Shown piece by piece: positions 1-12,084 of a DNA stretch of 64,000 nt. Where the stretch lies: assembly GCA_950097015.1 (NCBI GenBank), contig CATNEN010000034.1:7148501-7212500 (forward strand), in the 5' to 3' direction. The stretch's first letter is position 1; the number at the start of each line of letters is the position of its first letter. The notes under the pieces were generated by a model, which saw nothing but the letters and a program-made list of their open reading frames with translations, searched no databases and was not told where the DNA came from. This stretch comes from Macrostomum hystrix. Lineage: Eukaryota > Platyhelminthes > Macrostomidae. A program made the translations under genes and the position numbers.

Positions 1-290
1 TCCTCTAGATACCTTGGCCAGCCACAATCTAGAATCCTCAGAATCCTCTAGATACCTTGGCCAGCCACAATCTAGAATCCTCTAAATACCTTGGCCAGCC
101 ACAATCTAGAATCCCAGAATCCTCTAGATACATTGGCCAGCCACAATCTAGAATCCCCAGAATCCTCTAGATACATTGGCCAGCCACAATCCAGAATCCC
201 CAGAATCCTCTAGATACCTTGGCCAGCCACAATCTAGAATCCCCAGAATCCTCTAGATACCTTGGCCAGCCACCATCCCTCATAGAGTCG
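1..290. repeat. 43-bp minisatellite
   Basis: About 6-7 tandem copies of a 43-bp unit containing ccttggccagccac and tctaga. It sits in the last CEP76 intron visible here and runs to the window edge. Confidence 0.9.
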
Positions 291-346
291 TCAGATCCCT
301 AGGACAGCCACCACCACAGAATCCTCAGATTGCTAGGCCAGCTCAC

Positions 347-824
347 CTGCAGCGGATAGGCCCTGAAGGTGTGTCCGTCGGGCACTAGCCTATGCACAGC
401 TGCTTGAAACTCTTCGTTGGCGAATGAGACACCGTGCAGCCGCTCCTGTTCGTAGCCGGCCAGTGCGCCGGTGAGGCAGAAGCTCAGCTCCTCGTCCCAC
501 TGGGTGGCGCCGAGGCCGTCAGCTTGGCGACGTTCGGCTACGGCGGCGCGCAGACCGAGCTCGAACTGGTTGGATTCGCGAATCGCATCTAGAAGCGGCG
601 CGCTAAGTGTGGCCAGGTGACCGGGCGGGGAAGCCGACGGGCCGTCAATGGCCGCCGCGATGGCCTCCTCGCTCATCGGCTTCCAACGCGCGGCATCGTC
701 CAATTCGAAGCGACAATCCGAGGCGATTGCGTCGCTGGCCTGGTTGTTGGCGTAGAATGAGCGATGATTGAATAGGCAGCCAATGCGACTGTAGGGGTGC
801 TGCGGCTGCTGCTGCTGCTGGCTT
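347..824 (-). CDS. CEP76: CEP76 exon 4
   Basis: Begins with a short Gln tract (SQQQQQPQ) absent from the vertebrate protein as I remember it, followed by the strongly conserved PYSRIGCLFNH and WKPMSEEAI. Ends at YPLQ with CAG/GTGAGC, phase 0. The terminal exon is outside the window. Confidence 0.92.
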
Positions 825-3800
825 CTGAAATTCAAGTAAAAGTGTAAATATTAAAAATATTCAAAAAAAGCTTTAGTTCATATAATTAATCACAAAAATT
901 CTGAAGTGACCAATCCATGGATCGGTTTGTTAGCCAGCCAATCAGCGTAAGACAGTAACATTTGATCTAGCCAATTAACAGACGACAGTCACCTATGAGC
1001 TAGCCAATCAACAGACTACATTCAACTAGCCAATCAACAGACGACATTCGACTAGCCAATCAACAGACGACATTCAACTAGCCAATCAAAACATGAGATT
1101 CACATAGCCAATCAAAACATGAGATTCACCTAGCCAATCAACAGACGACAGTAACCTAGCCAATCAACAGACGACAGTAACATAGCTAATTAGCAGACGA
1201 CAGTAACCTAGCCAATCAACAGACGACAGTAACAGCTAATTAGCAGACGACAGTAACCTATGAGCTAGCCAATTAGCTGACGACATCCAATCAGCAATCA
1301 GCTTGGCAACGCTCGGCTACAGCGGCGCGCAGACTGAGCTAGCCTGCGAATTGACCTAGCCAATCAGCAAAGAATTTCAATGAGCCAAAACCCAAGTGCA
1401 CTTACCCGTGCCCAGCTGGTCGATAATCTCCCGGCTGCCTATGCAAATATCGCTGCCCGTTGACCGGATCCCAGAAATGCACGCAGGGGCCAGACAGATT
1501 GTCCAATTGGCTTAGCGTGACCACCCAAGCAATCGGACTGCCAGTGACAGACGATGAATTGTTAGCTGGCACTTTGGCGCCGAAAGCTACATAGGCGTCT
1601 AGGCCGAAGCCGAGCAGTAGAGAGCACAGCAGAGCTGCATGATCGCCGGTGTCGCCGCGACATCTGGCCAGGAAGGCGTGCCGGGTGCACCACATGTCGG
1701 CTAGGCCGCAGCCAAGAGCGGCTGCTCTCTCGTACTGCAGGCAGGCGACAAATCTGGCAGCGTGACGCGGCGATTCAATCAGTCGGCCTGCGCGCAGCGG
1801 CATCACCAGTTCGCAAACCGGCCTATCCCGGCCGCATTCATCTTTGGCAAAGATTTTCACTAGCCGATCAGCGTTAGCGGCCCGGGTTGCGCAATACTCG
1901 CTCCACCATTGGCTGGCGTAGAGTACAAATAGGCGGGCTGAATTCTCTCGCCTCCCGCGCTCCATAGCCAGCTGCTGCTGAACCAGGTCAGAGCCGAATC
2001 GGTCAATCTGGAGGTGCAAGTTTGGCACCGGGGGTGTTTTCACAATAGTCCACCTTACTTAATAATTGTGTAATCAGTGAGTCAAACATTAGAACAGTGA
2101 ATTTACTTTGCTTGTTTAGACCTAGGTCATATTACCCTGTTTACCTTCAGGGTGTAGTCAGTACAACCTCTGCTCCTTCAGGATAATCCTAAGTATACCA
2201 TCTGCTCCTTCAGGATATCCTCAGTATACCATCTGCTCCTTCAGGATATCATGGTATACCCTCTGCTCCTTCAGGGTGTAGTCAGTACAACCTCTGCTCC
2301 TTCAGGATAATCCTAAGTATACCATCTGCTCCTTCAGGATATCCTCAGTATTCCCTCTGCTCCTTCAGGATATCATGGTATACCCTCTGCTCCTTCAGGG
2401 GTGTCCTCAGTATTCCCTCTGCTCCTTCAGGGGTGTCCTCAGTATTCCCTCTGCTCCTTCAGGGGTGTCCTCAGTATTCCCTCTGCTCCTTCAGGGGTGT
2501 CCTCAGTATTCCCTCTGCTCCTTCAGGGGTGTCCTCAGTATTCCCTCTGCTCCTTCAGGGGTGTCCTCAGTATACCCTCTGCTCCTTCAGGGGTGTCCTC
2601 AGTATTCCCTCTGCTCCTTCAGGGGTGTCCTCAGTATTCCCTCTGCTCCTTCAGGGGTGTCCTCAGTATTCCCTCTGCTCCTTCAGGGGTGTCCTCAGTA
2701 TTCCCTCTGCTCCTTCAGGGGTGTCCTCAGTATACCCTCTGCTCCTTCATGGTGTCTTCAGTACTCAATCTGCTCCTTCAGGAGTACTGAAGTACAGGAG
2801 TACTGATTCTGGTGAATCCTGAGTATACCCAATGCTCCTTCAGGGCATATGATACACCCCAATGATCTTTCAGGGCATATAATACACCCCAATGCTCCTT
2901 CAGGGCATATGATACACCCCAATGATCTCTCAGGGTATATGATACACCCCAATGATCTCTCAGGGCATATGATACACCCCAATGATCTTTCAGGGCATAT
3001 GATACACCCCAATGATCTTTCAGGGCATATGATACACCCCAATGATCTTTCAGGGCATATGATACACCCCAATGATCTTTCAGGGCATATGATACACCCC
3101 AATGATCTTTCAGGGCATATAATACACCCCAATGATCTTTCAGGGCATATGATACACCCCAATGATCTCTCAGGGCATATGATACACCCCAATGATCTCT
3201 CAGGGCATATGATACACCCCAATGATCTTTCAGGGCATATGATACACCCCAATGCTCCTTCATGGCATATTGCAAGTCCCAATAACCCACAGTCCCCAAG
3301 CAGCACCTACCTGTCTAGCCCCGCTGTGCAGCAGTCTGGCGGTGACATCCAGCAGGCCAGCTGATACCTGAGCCTCGGCGCCGACTCCATTTAGTCTTAT
3401 TGAGCGCCGCATAGATAGGGAGGCTTCGCATAGCAGCGGTCGCCAATCGAATTCCGTACTGCTAACCAGTTGGCGATCCTCGCTTGAATCGTGCCGCAGC
3501 AGCACCAGATGCAACGGCTCGGACAGGCCAAGCAGGGAGGCATCGCCCAGGCCAGGCTTTGCCAGCTCCACATAGAAGGTCTCGCCAATCTTCGGATTGC
3601 TGACGCTGGCGAAGTGGCGCGAATGAAATCTCTGGCCGGCCGGGCCGTAAGCCAGGTGCAAGCTAAGCTGAGCAGTGGAATTTGAGTCCGAATCACTGCC
3701 AGAGTTTAAACTAACTAACGCGCGACCCTCGTGCACTTCTAAGGCCAGGAATATGGCGCCGCGGGACAGGCCACTGGCGACTGCTTCGTCTGTTAATGGA

Positions 3801-4896
3801 CATTGTTTGTTTTAGTTGGGACCAGTCATTTTTCAGACATTTCGAATGGTTTTGAATGGTCACTAAGGTTGAATTTTGAATGGTCAATTGGATGGGATTT
3901 TGAATGGTTATTTGGAAAGGAATTTGAATGGTCAATTGGATGGGATTTTGAATGGTTATTTGGAAAGGAATTTGAATGGTTATTTGGATGGGATTTTGAA
4001 TGATTAGATGGGTTAGAAGATTTTGAATGGTCATTTGGATGGGATTTTGAATGGTTAGTTGGGTGGGATTTTGAATGGTTAGTTCAGTGGGTTTAATGGT
4101 TATTTAGATAGGATTTTGAATGGCCAGTTTGTGAACTTTGTATTCTTTTTAGCAGGACTTTGAATCTATCATAAATGAATAATTTATTCTAGTTCACTGA
4201 TAAACAAGCAAAATAGAAGTTAATAATTTTTTAAAATATAACTTAATAAGTAAAATCAGAACTATATTATACTAGCTTTATAATTTTATTGTATTATATT
4301 TTATTTAACTAATATTAATTATAGAATCATTTTCCCAATTTGCCTAAAAACTATGTTTCACAATGAAAAATATTTACTTTTAGCAGAATTATTTTATAGA
4401 TTCATAAAATAAGAATGATTAGGTAGGTTTGCTTAAGATTAAGCCTACCAACTTTTCTGTTTGGCATCCAAGTAGTTCAATTGTCCCAGAAATTCCAAAA
4501 ATAAAATAGTACAATATATATGAATCAAAAAACTAAAGTAATTCTTTGTTATTGATAGTACTCACATGTTTTACCTTGTAGTTCCTTAGCTGGGAGGTTT
4601 ATTGAGGACAAATTCATTTGTGACAAGACCTTATCCTTAACTTCTTCAACAATGCTTTGCACTTCTTTATTTGAGACAAGTTCAGCTTCGAATCTTCCCT
4701 TTGGCCTGGTTGTTTCAGTATACAAATGCTCGTGGAAATCTTGACCAAGAAGATCACTGCTGAATAATTCGTTCGCATCCTGGCTAATGAGGTTTCTATC
4801 TTTGACGAGGCCCTCAATATCAATTTTTTCCAACTCTCTTTGAATAATTTCACCAAGGACTTGCAGATGATTAGCATTGTCTAGACTAAACTCCAT
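347..4896 (-). CDS. CEP76: CEP76, centrosomal protein of 76 kDa (four exons, C-terminus off window)
   Basis: CEP76 is a centriolar protein; in vertebrates it binds CP110 and limits centriole re-duplication. Exons on the minus strand are 4896-4575, 3789-3311, 2007-1406 and 824-347, joined in phases 1, 0 and 2; together they give 627 residues, against about 659 in human, so only a short tail should lie beyond the left edge. The order is an N-terminal helical region (1-107), a C2-type domain (about 108-265), a transglutaminase-like (TGL) domain (about 370-460) and the conserved C-terminal region. Diagnostic segments are RLVKIFAKDE, HAALLCSLLLGFGLDAYV, ARWKPMSEEAI and NEEFQAAVHRLVPDGHTF. The TGL catalytic Cys and His positions appear replaced (Thr about 387, Ile about 426). 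The start is the first ATG of exon 1, at 4894-4896. The third acceptor (cag at 2008-2010) was chosen because it is the only nearby one that keeps frame. Family identity is near certain; exact junctions are inferred. Confidence 0.94.
940..1300. repeat. 26-bp minisatellite, degenerate
   Basis: Imperfect copies built on cctagccaatcaacagacga in the CEP76 intron between exons 3 and 4. Near 1300-1335 a fragment resembles exon 4 sequence (cttggc...cggctacggcggcgcgcagac...gagct), suggesting a partial duplication of the exon at about 530-565. Confidence 0.8.
1406..2007 (-). CDS. CEP76: CEP76 exon 3 (transglutaminase-like domain)
   Basis: Starts IDRFGSDLVQQQLAMERG and covers the conserved WWSEY, RLVKIFAKDE, LRAGRLIESPRHAARF and GDHAALLCSLLLGFG stretches. 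The donor is CGG/GTAAGT, phase 2. The next codon (Gly) is completed by exon 4. Confidence 0.93.
2150..2800. repeat. 32-bp minisatellite
   Basis: Unit contains cctcagtattccctctgctc followed by cttcaggggtgt. The array is near-perfect from 2395 to 2750 and degenerate before that. It lies in CEP76 intron 2 and opens long spurious frames on the plus strand. Confidence 0.93.
2820..3275. repeat. 30-bp minisatellite
   Basis: About 15 copies of a 30-bp unit containing gatacaccccaatgatcttt and cagggcatat. It directly follows the 32-bp array in the same intron and shares a ctccttcaggg core with it, so the two are probably related. Confidence 0.93.
3311..3789 (-). CDS. CEP76: CEP76 exon 2 (C2 domain)
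   Basis: Begins after an attaacag acceptor and reads EAVASGLSRGAIFLALEVHEGR onward through a C2-like beta domain (LHLVLLRHD, STEFDWRPLL, GVGAEAQVSAGLLDV). The donor is CAG/GTAGGT, phase 0. Confidence 0.9.
3838..4130. repeat. 24-bp minisatellite
   Basis: About 11 imperfect copies of a unit with gaatggttatttggatggg in CEP76 intron 1 (3790-4574). The rest of that intron is AT-rich with no further feature seen. Confidence 0.85.
4575..4896 (-). CDS. CEP76: CEP76 exon 1
   Basis: Encodes residues 1-107 (start MEFSLDNANHLQ), a charged helical N-terminus matching the CEP76 layout. The donor is AAG/GTAAAA at 4574, phase 1. A second GT (gtgagt) a few bases downstream would break the join to exon 2. 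Confidence 0.85.
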
Positions 4897-6586
4897 ATTG
4901 AATTAAGCAAGCACGAATTTTTATATTAAAATACAACTGCTGTGAAAGGAGTTTCACAACGCAGCTTTACAGATTGGTTGGAGGTGTAAAATCAGGCAAA
5001 CAACGTCTAAATATACCCGTTAAAATGATTTTTTAAATAAATAAAAGCCTACAAACTGTAGAATCTTTATGAAGAGCAAAAACCGTTGGTCACATATAAT
5101 TATATACGAATCGTCTGAGTTCGGAAACTCTAACTGCCCTTGCCAACCAGTTGCCAACCACTGGGCTGACCAGTTTTCTAAAAAATGTTCGCCTTGCCAA
5201 CAGTTTAAATCTGCTCGCATAACAAACAAACAACAGTGAATGACACTCGAATAATAATAGGCTTAGAGGTAGTTGCTAAATTATTTTACTAAATAAATAA
5301 ATTAATGCAGCATTTTTCATGATACACTAAAATATTGCATCACCTGTAGCAGAAAGAACTGTCAATGAATTTGTTTCTATGTTAACGAACAAGCAATGAA
5401 ATGGCGCGGATCGACTTAGAAATAGAAAAATTTACAGCATTTCCAGAATTATATGGCTGAATGGTTAGGTACCAAAAATTATTGCGTTCGGAAAAACTCT
5501 AAATTAATTTGTCTCAGCGCTCAGAATGTACGTACAACATTGCACAGCTATCTGCATCCAACAAAGAGTTGCATTTTTCTGCAGGTACAACAGTTTGGGA
5601 TCTGGAAAGAATAATTATTAATCGATTCTTTACTAAGCTTAATTGATTATCTTGTTTCGGCATGTTTTTATCCGATGTCCAGCTTTAAGTTTTAAGATAG
5701 ATTTTCAAATTAGTACCATAAATTTCGTTCTAGAGACATACAGAGACATACGGGACTTACAGTCCTCAGCAATATAGAGTATTTATTCATCTGTAAGGGA
5801 AAGAATCCGCTATCTAATGTATGTTAAAGTTATCACATCTGAAACCGCAATTCAAGTGCTAAAAAACCGTGCCTATCAGTCTGCTCTGAACACAACTTCG
5901 GTTTATATTGTGATGTCCTCTATTTTAATATTGTAGTTCATGTATCCATGGATTTTGCTCGGGACATTCTTTCCTTCGCTTTAATTATGTACTTTATCAT
6001 AGTTTATTGGGAAACCAAATAGTGTTTTCTTCTTATAGAAGTCTTCAAATCCGAAAACTGATTAACTAGCTAGCTGTCTAGCTGTCAGACAGATTGTATT
6101 CTATCGCGATCAATGCCGAATTCAGTCCCTAAGTAATCCCCACGAAATAAATACAGATCAAACTATCTGACGTTTGTGCAAATTTTGTCATGCCGGCTTA
6201 GCCGGAGCAATTTCAGTGCTGCGTCGGTAAAGCTTTACAGATTATCCATGTTCTTTTTCTCCTGAGAAACTGAGGACTACTTACTCATAGACTGCATAAA
6301 GTAAAGACGCGATTAACTATGTTGCAATCTTATTTTTCTATAGAATGGAGAAGAAAGTAGATGAACCGTGACGAGGGGAGCTGTGCAGTCGTCGCATACT
6401 CCAGCTTGCAATCGCCTTCCGCTATCTTCCCAGCGAAGGCGCCACGAAAACACGCTGTAATTAAAATTGATTTTTAATTGCAGCCGTGTAGACTACTAGA
6501 TTGTGAGTAGATTAGGCTCGATAAAACCTGTTCTTGCTCAAAGGTCCGTTCTTGATCCTTAGTCAAAATCAAACAACGAATAACAG
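4897..6586. other. 5' flank of CEP76, no gene seen
   Basis: AT-rich sequence upstream of the CEP76 start. I find no conserved reading frame, RNA gene or repeat. It should hold the CEP76 promoter, but no core element stands out. Confidence 0.5.
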
Positions 6587-7568
6587 GATATCAAACTACC
6601 GTGATATCAAACTACCATGATATCAAACTACCGTGATATCAAACTACCGTGATATCAAACTACCATGATATCAAACTACCGTGATATCAAACTACCATGA
6701 TATCAAACTACCATGATATCAAACTACCATGATATCAAACTACCATGATATCAAACTACCATGATATCAAACTACCGTGATATCAAACTACCATGATATC
6801 AAACTACCATGATATCAAACTACCATGATATCAAACTACCGTGATATCAAACTACCATGATATCAAACTACCATGATATCAAACTACCATGATATCAAAC
6901 TACCATGATATCAAACTACCATGATATCAAACTACCATGATATCAAACTACCGTGATATCAAACTACCATGATATCAAACTACCATGATATCAAACTACC
7001 ATGATATCAAACTACCGTGATATCAAACTACCATGATATCAAACTACCGTGATATCAAACTACCATGATATCAAACTACCATGATATCAAACTACCATGA
7101 TATCAAACTACCATGATATCAAACTACCGTGGTATCAAACTACCATGATACGCTCGTATCAAACTACCGTGATATCAAACTACCATGATATCAAACTACC
7201 ATGATATCAAACTACCATGATATCAAACTACCATGATATCAAACTACCATGATATCAAACTACCATGATATCAAACTACCATGATATCAAACTACCGTGA
7301 TATCAAACTACCATGATATCAAACTACCATGATATCAAACTACCATGATATCAAACTACCATGATATCAAACTACCATGATATCAAACTACCATGATATC
7401 AAACTACCGTGATATCAAACTACCATGATATCAAACTACCATGATATCAAACTACCATGATATCAAACTACCATGATATCAAACTACCATGATATCAAAC
7501 TACCATGATATCGAACTACCGTGATATCAAACTACCGTGATATCAAACTACCGTGATATCAAACTACC
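6587..7568. repeat. 16-bp minisatellite (about 60 copies)
   Basis: Highly uniform array of atgatatcaaactacc with a single common variant (atg/gtg). Every unit contains the palindrome gatatc. A one-off disruption occurs at about 7150. The array is intergenic. Confidence 0.97.
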
Positions 7569-7749
7569 AACCTTCATAATTTTTGTGAGAATCTACACCC
7601 GCTTAAGTCCTATAACTAATCAGTTTCTGTTCAGTTGCGCGAAAGTGGAGCTTGAGTTCGCGGACACTAGAGTTTCGCAGTCTTATTTCTCGCCAGTCGG
7701 AAAATCAGTTGTCATCCACGCGACATTTTATCGATTTCGCTCGCGCGGA

Positions 7750-8151
7750 TTCAGATTACAGTAGTCGGCCCGGCCTGACAAGCAGTCGTCTTCGTGTCTG
7801 AGAGGATTTCAATTCGCGCCACAATCCAACTCCCTATAGACGATTATCTTCCCAACATCCGATGTGGAAACGCCCGATTAAAGAGATCATTTTGCCCAAC
7901 CACCTGCAGAAAAACGAAGAAGCTCAGGGCTTCAGGGGGCAGACCCAGTGACAAACGATTGCTAGAAAACCTCAATGTAGTCAAATTCAAATATAAAGCA
8001 AAGTCTGCATTCCTATTCCAAAAATAGGAGCTCCCGCTCTAGTTTCGCGGACTGGCTTGCATCAGCAGTGTCTGGCAAAGAGGATCCTGGCAGCTCAGAC
8101 TGTCGCAACTGCCGTTGCGGCTTTGAGCACCGTGAAAATCAGCTTCTTAAG
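7750..8151 (+). other. possible non-coding first exon (TRPC 5' UTR)
   Basis: Non-repetitive, moderately GC-rich sequence ending in a strong donor (cttaag/gtaagg at 8151/8152), on the same strand as TRPC and 8.7 kb upstream of its start codon. No conserved coding potential. The exon start is unknown; this is a guess from the donor and location only. Confidence 0.2.
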
Positions 8152-8269
8152 GTAAGGAAAACTGCTTTGAAGTATTTTGTGTGCATTTAGTTAATAAGTG
8201 ATTCATACTCGTATTAGTTAATATTGGCAGGAGGTCTGTGGACACTGGTACTAAATTTGGTGTACAATA

Positions 8270-8488
8270 TTTCGTAAAAGATGTTTCGGAAAAGACAGTT
8301 TTGGAAAAGACAGTTTCGGAAAAGACAGTTTCGGGAAAGGGAGTTCAGGAAAAGACAGTGTCGGAAAAGAGAATTTCGGAAAAGACAGTGTCGGAAAACT
8401 GAGTTTCGGAAATCATAAAATATATTTTCGGAAGAGCATTTTGGAAAATACGAAAATACGAAACGTCTTTCGGAAAAATTTTTTTTAG
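8270..8488. repeat. 15-bp repeat block, short copy
   Basis: A few units of tttcggaaaagacag followed by a non-repeat tail (ggaaaatacgaaaatacgaa, cgtctttcgg). Unit and tail reappear at 10656-11385, so the two blocks are duplicates. Confidence 0.85.
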
Positions 8489-8772
8489 CAGTAAGACCTG
8501 CAGCCTGCGAGGAGGTAACTCTGCCCGTCTGGCTGACTCCTGAGCACATACTCACACTGGTGAGTACATCTGCCCTGACTTTCTCGTTGTCAGGCAGTGA
8601 GTGAAAACTTTCGCTGTGCCTTGGAGGTTGGCCATGAAGGGTGTAAATTGCACAAGCCCCCAAGCCTTCTCTCAGCGGCTGCGCCCCAACTGAATGTGGC
8701 CTCGCCGCGGAATCGAGCTCGAGGACCTTTGTGCGAGAGTCAAACGCGTTAGACCGCTCGGCAACTCACCCA
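8489..8772 (-). mobile_element. tRNA-derived SINE, near full length
   Basis: On the minus strand the head reads gagttgccgagcggtctaac (A-box-like), then gagctcgattccgcggcgag (B-box-like), then the family body (agagaaggcttgggggcttg, agtcagggcagatgtac, gtgctcaggagtcagc). It closely matches copies at 43313, 49220 and 49746. It lies at the end of the duplicated 15-bp block. Confidence 0.85.
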
Positions 8773-9335
8773 CAGCAGATGAGCGAATTATTTTGCACTT
8801 TTCATAGCCCCTTTACATTGATGAACTACTTATTAGGTAATAGTGTAAAAAGTAAAGGCGGAATGGATAAGATAAAAGATAAGATAACGCTTTGAAAGCT
8901 TCTCTAATTCAAGTGAGAAACCGTCTAGGAATTGAAAGCATCTGCAGTCGATGACGCTGAGAATCTGTGTCAGATCAGACAGAGTCAGACGAGTGTCTGG
9001 GTAAATGCCTGTGGCCTCGGGGTTTTCCGCGAAGCCATGCGGAGTGGGAGGTCGATGGGCAGATAATCTATGACAAGCAGCCTCCACTCCGTTTCTGCCT
9101 GTTTTACCCCTGACTTTTTTATCCATTTTTTCTTTGAAAGTCTTCAATGCCAATGCCACCTCCAGAGCTAACCTACAGGAAACACAGGAACGGAATATAA
9201 CATTGCGAAGAAGGATAGAGAATAAAAGCCATTTGCTTCGAAGCAGGGCGCATATAGAAAATGCGACTAGCAAGAATAAAGTGAGGGCGAAACCACAGGC
9301 CAAAGATCTGGAATAATCCGAATAAAGTCTGCCAG
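8773..9335. other. intergenic, nothing recognised
   Basis: Short open frames occur on both strands, but none shows a conserved domain or splice context. Confidence 0.4.
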
Positions 9336-10035
9336 AAAAGATGCAGGGAGAGAGAATGAGAGAGGGAGATACAGGGAGAGAGAAGGAGAGAGGGAGATAC
9401 AGGGAGAGAGAAGGAGAGAGGGAGATACAGGGATAGAGAAGGAGAGAGGGAGATACAGGGAGAGAGAAGGAGAGAGGGAGATACAGGGAGAGAGAAGGAG
9501 AGAGGGAGATACAGGGATAGAGAAGGAGAGAGGGAGATACAGGGATAGAGAAGGAGAGAGGGAGATACAGGGAGAGAGAAGGAGAGAGGGAGATACAGGG
9601 AGAGAGAAGGAGAGAGGGAGATACAGGGATAGAGAAGGAGAGAGGGAGATACAGGGAGAGAGAAGGAGAGAGGGAGATACAGGGATAGAGAAGGAGAGAG
9701 GGAGATACAGGGAGAGAGAAGGAGAGAGGGAGATACAGGGAGAGAGAAGGAGAGAGGGAGATACAGGGAGAGAGAAGGAGAGAGGGAGATACAGGGATAG
9801 AGAAGGAGAGAGGGAGATACAGGGAGAGAGAAGGAGAGAGGGAGATACAGGGATGGAGAAGGAGAGAGGGAGATACAGGGAGAGAGAAGGAGAGAGGGAG
9901 ATACAGGGATAGAGAAGGAGAGAGGGAGATACAGGGAGAGATAAGGAGAGAGGGAGATACAGGGAGAGAGAAGGAGAGAGGGAGATACAGGGAGAGAGAA
10001 GGAGAGAGGGAGATACAGGGAGAGAGAGAGAGGAA
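9336..10035. repeat. 28-bp purine-rich minisatellite
   Basis: About 25 copies of a 28-bp unit (gagatacagggagagagaag plus gagagagg), almost pure purine on the plus strand apart from tac. Intergenic. Confidence 0.95.
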
Positions 10036-10655
10036 GAGAGAAATAGTCTCATAAAATTGGTCTGCACTTTAATAGACAGTGCGCCACGTTTACTTGTTGC
10101 AGCTAGCATTTCTAGCTACCTGGAATAGTTTAATCAAAAACAGAGTAAAAATTATGTCTCCCGTCTATGGGCAATGCGCAATTGATCCGTGTGAATTTTT
10201 AGTCGAAATAATCCCCAATCGAGGTTTAAATTAGGATTTTCTTTTTAAAGCAAACAACCTGAATTTTCAGTCGAGCCGCAGCTATTGCATAAAAATTAGC
10301 TGACTGCCATCAATCTTGGATTCCTGTGCTAGGATAATCAGAAAAGGGTTATCGCTGTAATTTAGAACACCTTAAAACTTACAACCCACCGACAACATTT
10401 TAATTATGGAGCCGCTATTTATCCAACTTTAAGCAATAAACTTTTCTCGTACGTCTGCATCATATTCTATGCCTAGATCCAAAATCACGTCTGGTTTGGG
10501 TATTCTATTATAACTATTAAAGCGGTATGCATCGTACTGGAAGACAGTACTCTTAACTTTCATTTTAAGTTACCGAAAGCAACATTTTAATCAGAAAGAG
10601 AGTTTTCTGAAGAGAATTTCTGGAAATTTGATGAGCAATCATCCATGAACAGATT
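10036..10655. other. intergenic, nothing recognised
   Basis: Unique AT-rich sequence without a conserved frame, RNA gene or repeat that I can support. Confidence 0.4.
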
Positions 10656-11385
10656 TTTTGAGAAACTTCGGGAAAAATATTTTTCAGGAAAGACAGTTTC
10701 GGAAAAGACAGTTTCGGAAAAGAGTGTTTCGGCAAAGACGGTTTCGGAAAAGAGAGTTTCGGAAAAGGGAGTTCAGGAAAAGACAGTTTCGGAAAAGAAA
10801 GTTTCGGAAAAGAGAGTTTCGGAAAAGGGAGTTCAGGAAAAGACGGTTTCGGAAAAGAAAGTTTCGGAAAAGACAGTTTCGGAAAAGACGTTTTCGGAAA
10901 AGACAGTTTCGGAAAAGAAAGTTTCGAAAAAGACAGTTTCGGGAAAGGGAGTTCAGGAAAAGACAGTTTCGGGAAAGACAGTTTCGGAAAAGACGTTTTC
11001 GGAAAAGACAGTTTCGGAAAAGAAAGTTTCGGAAAAGAAAGTTTCGGAAAAGACAGTTTCGGAAAAGACAGTTTCGGAAAAGAAAGTTTCGGAAAAGAAA
11101 GTTTCGGAAAAGACAGTTTCGGAAAAGACAGTTTCGGAAAAGAAAGTTTCGAAAAAGACAGTTTCGGGAAAGACAGTTCAGGAAAAGACAGTTTCGGGAA
11201 AGACAGTTTCGGGAAAGACAGTTCAGGAAAAGACAGTTTCGGGAAAGACAGTTTCGGGAAAGGGAGTTCAGTTAAAGACATTCTCGGAAAATTGAGCTTC
11301 GTAAATCAGGAAAGATATTTTCGGAAGAGCATTTTGGAAAATACGAAAATACGAAACGTCTTTCGGAAAAAGTGTTTTTAGCAGT
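10656..11385. repeat. 15-bp minisatellite, long copy with unique tail
   Basis: About 40 units of gtttcggaaaagaca with variants (aaga/gaaa, ggga), ending in the same tail as the 8.3 kb block (ggaaaatacgaaaatacgaa, cgtctttcgg, tttagcagtaag). Frames on both strands are stop-free through the array. Confidence 0.95.
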
Positions 11386-12084
11386 AAGTTAAAATAAGAT
11401 ACTGGACTTTTTGGGATTTCATAAATCAGGAAGTTCTTAGAGGCATGATTTCGGCAAAGAAAACTTCAGGGGGTAGAGAGATTTCAGTGTTCTAAAATTC
11501 TTAGAGAATATAAATTTCAGAAAAATGAATAAATTTCTATTCTATAAAACAACAAAATTGGAGCATGAACTTACCAAAAGAAATGAGTAGCAGCTAGTTA
11601 ATTTCTATGATCCGAAAGGGCCAATGAATGCAAAAGTACCTCGCCGTGATTTTCAATTAGAAGGCACTCGAAATCTCCCGATGTGGTGGGAGTCAGTCAG
11701 GCGTGGCGCAGCTGCCGCTGGGCCCCCTGGTGCTCGATTTATCACTCATCTGAGAGCCCCCACTTGGAAATTCCGCGCTGCCGCCTCTGGGAGCTAAAAA
11801 GAAGGTTTAACGATAGGGCCAGAAAATGATCCCCGGATACTAAGCGGCAACATCACTCCCCCTGGCTATGGGGATAGTGACGAATTTTATCACTACAAAT
11901 TCATCAGCGAGGTTGAAATAAGTGGCACAAACTTATCTGTCGTAGCGCGCTGATTGTTGATGTCGAATTTTGGAGAGGGGAACACTGTAGATAGTGTAGT
12001 CTAGAATCTAGACATCACTCGAGTTTTGCATGCCAATTGTGGGCCCGTATTGCCGTAAGTCTTCCCAAGAACTGCACTCACACA
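11386..12084. other. intergenic unique sequence
   Basis: No gene recognised. 11640-11830 is noticeably less AT-rich than its surroundings and could be regulatory, but nothing in it identifies a function. Confidence 0.35.
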
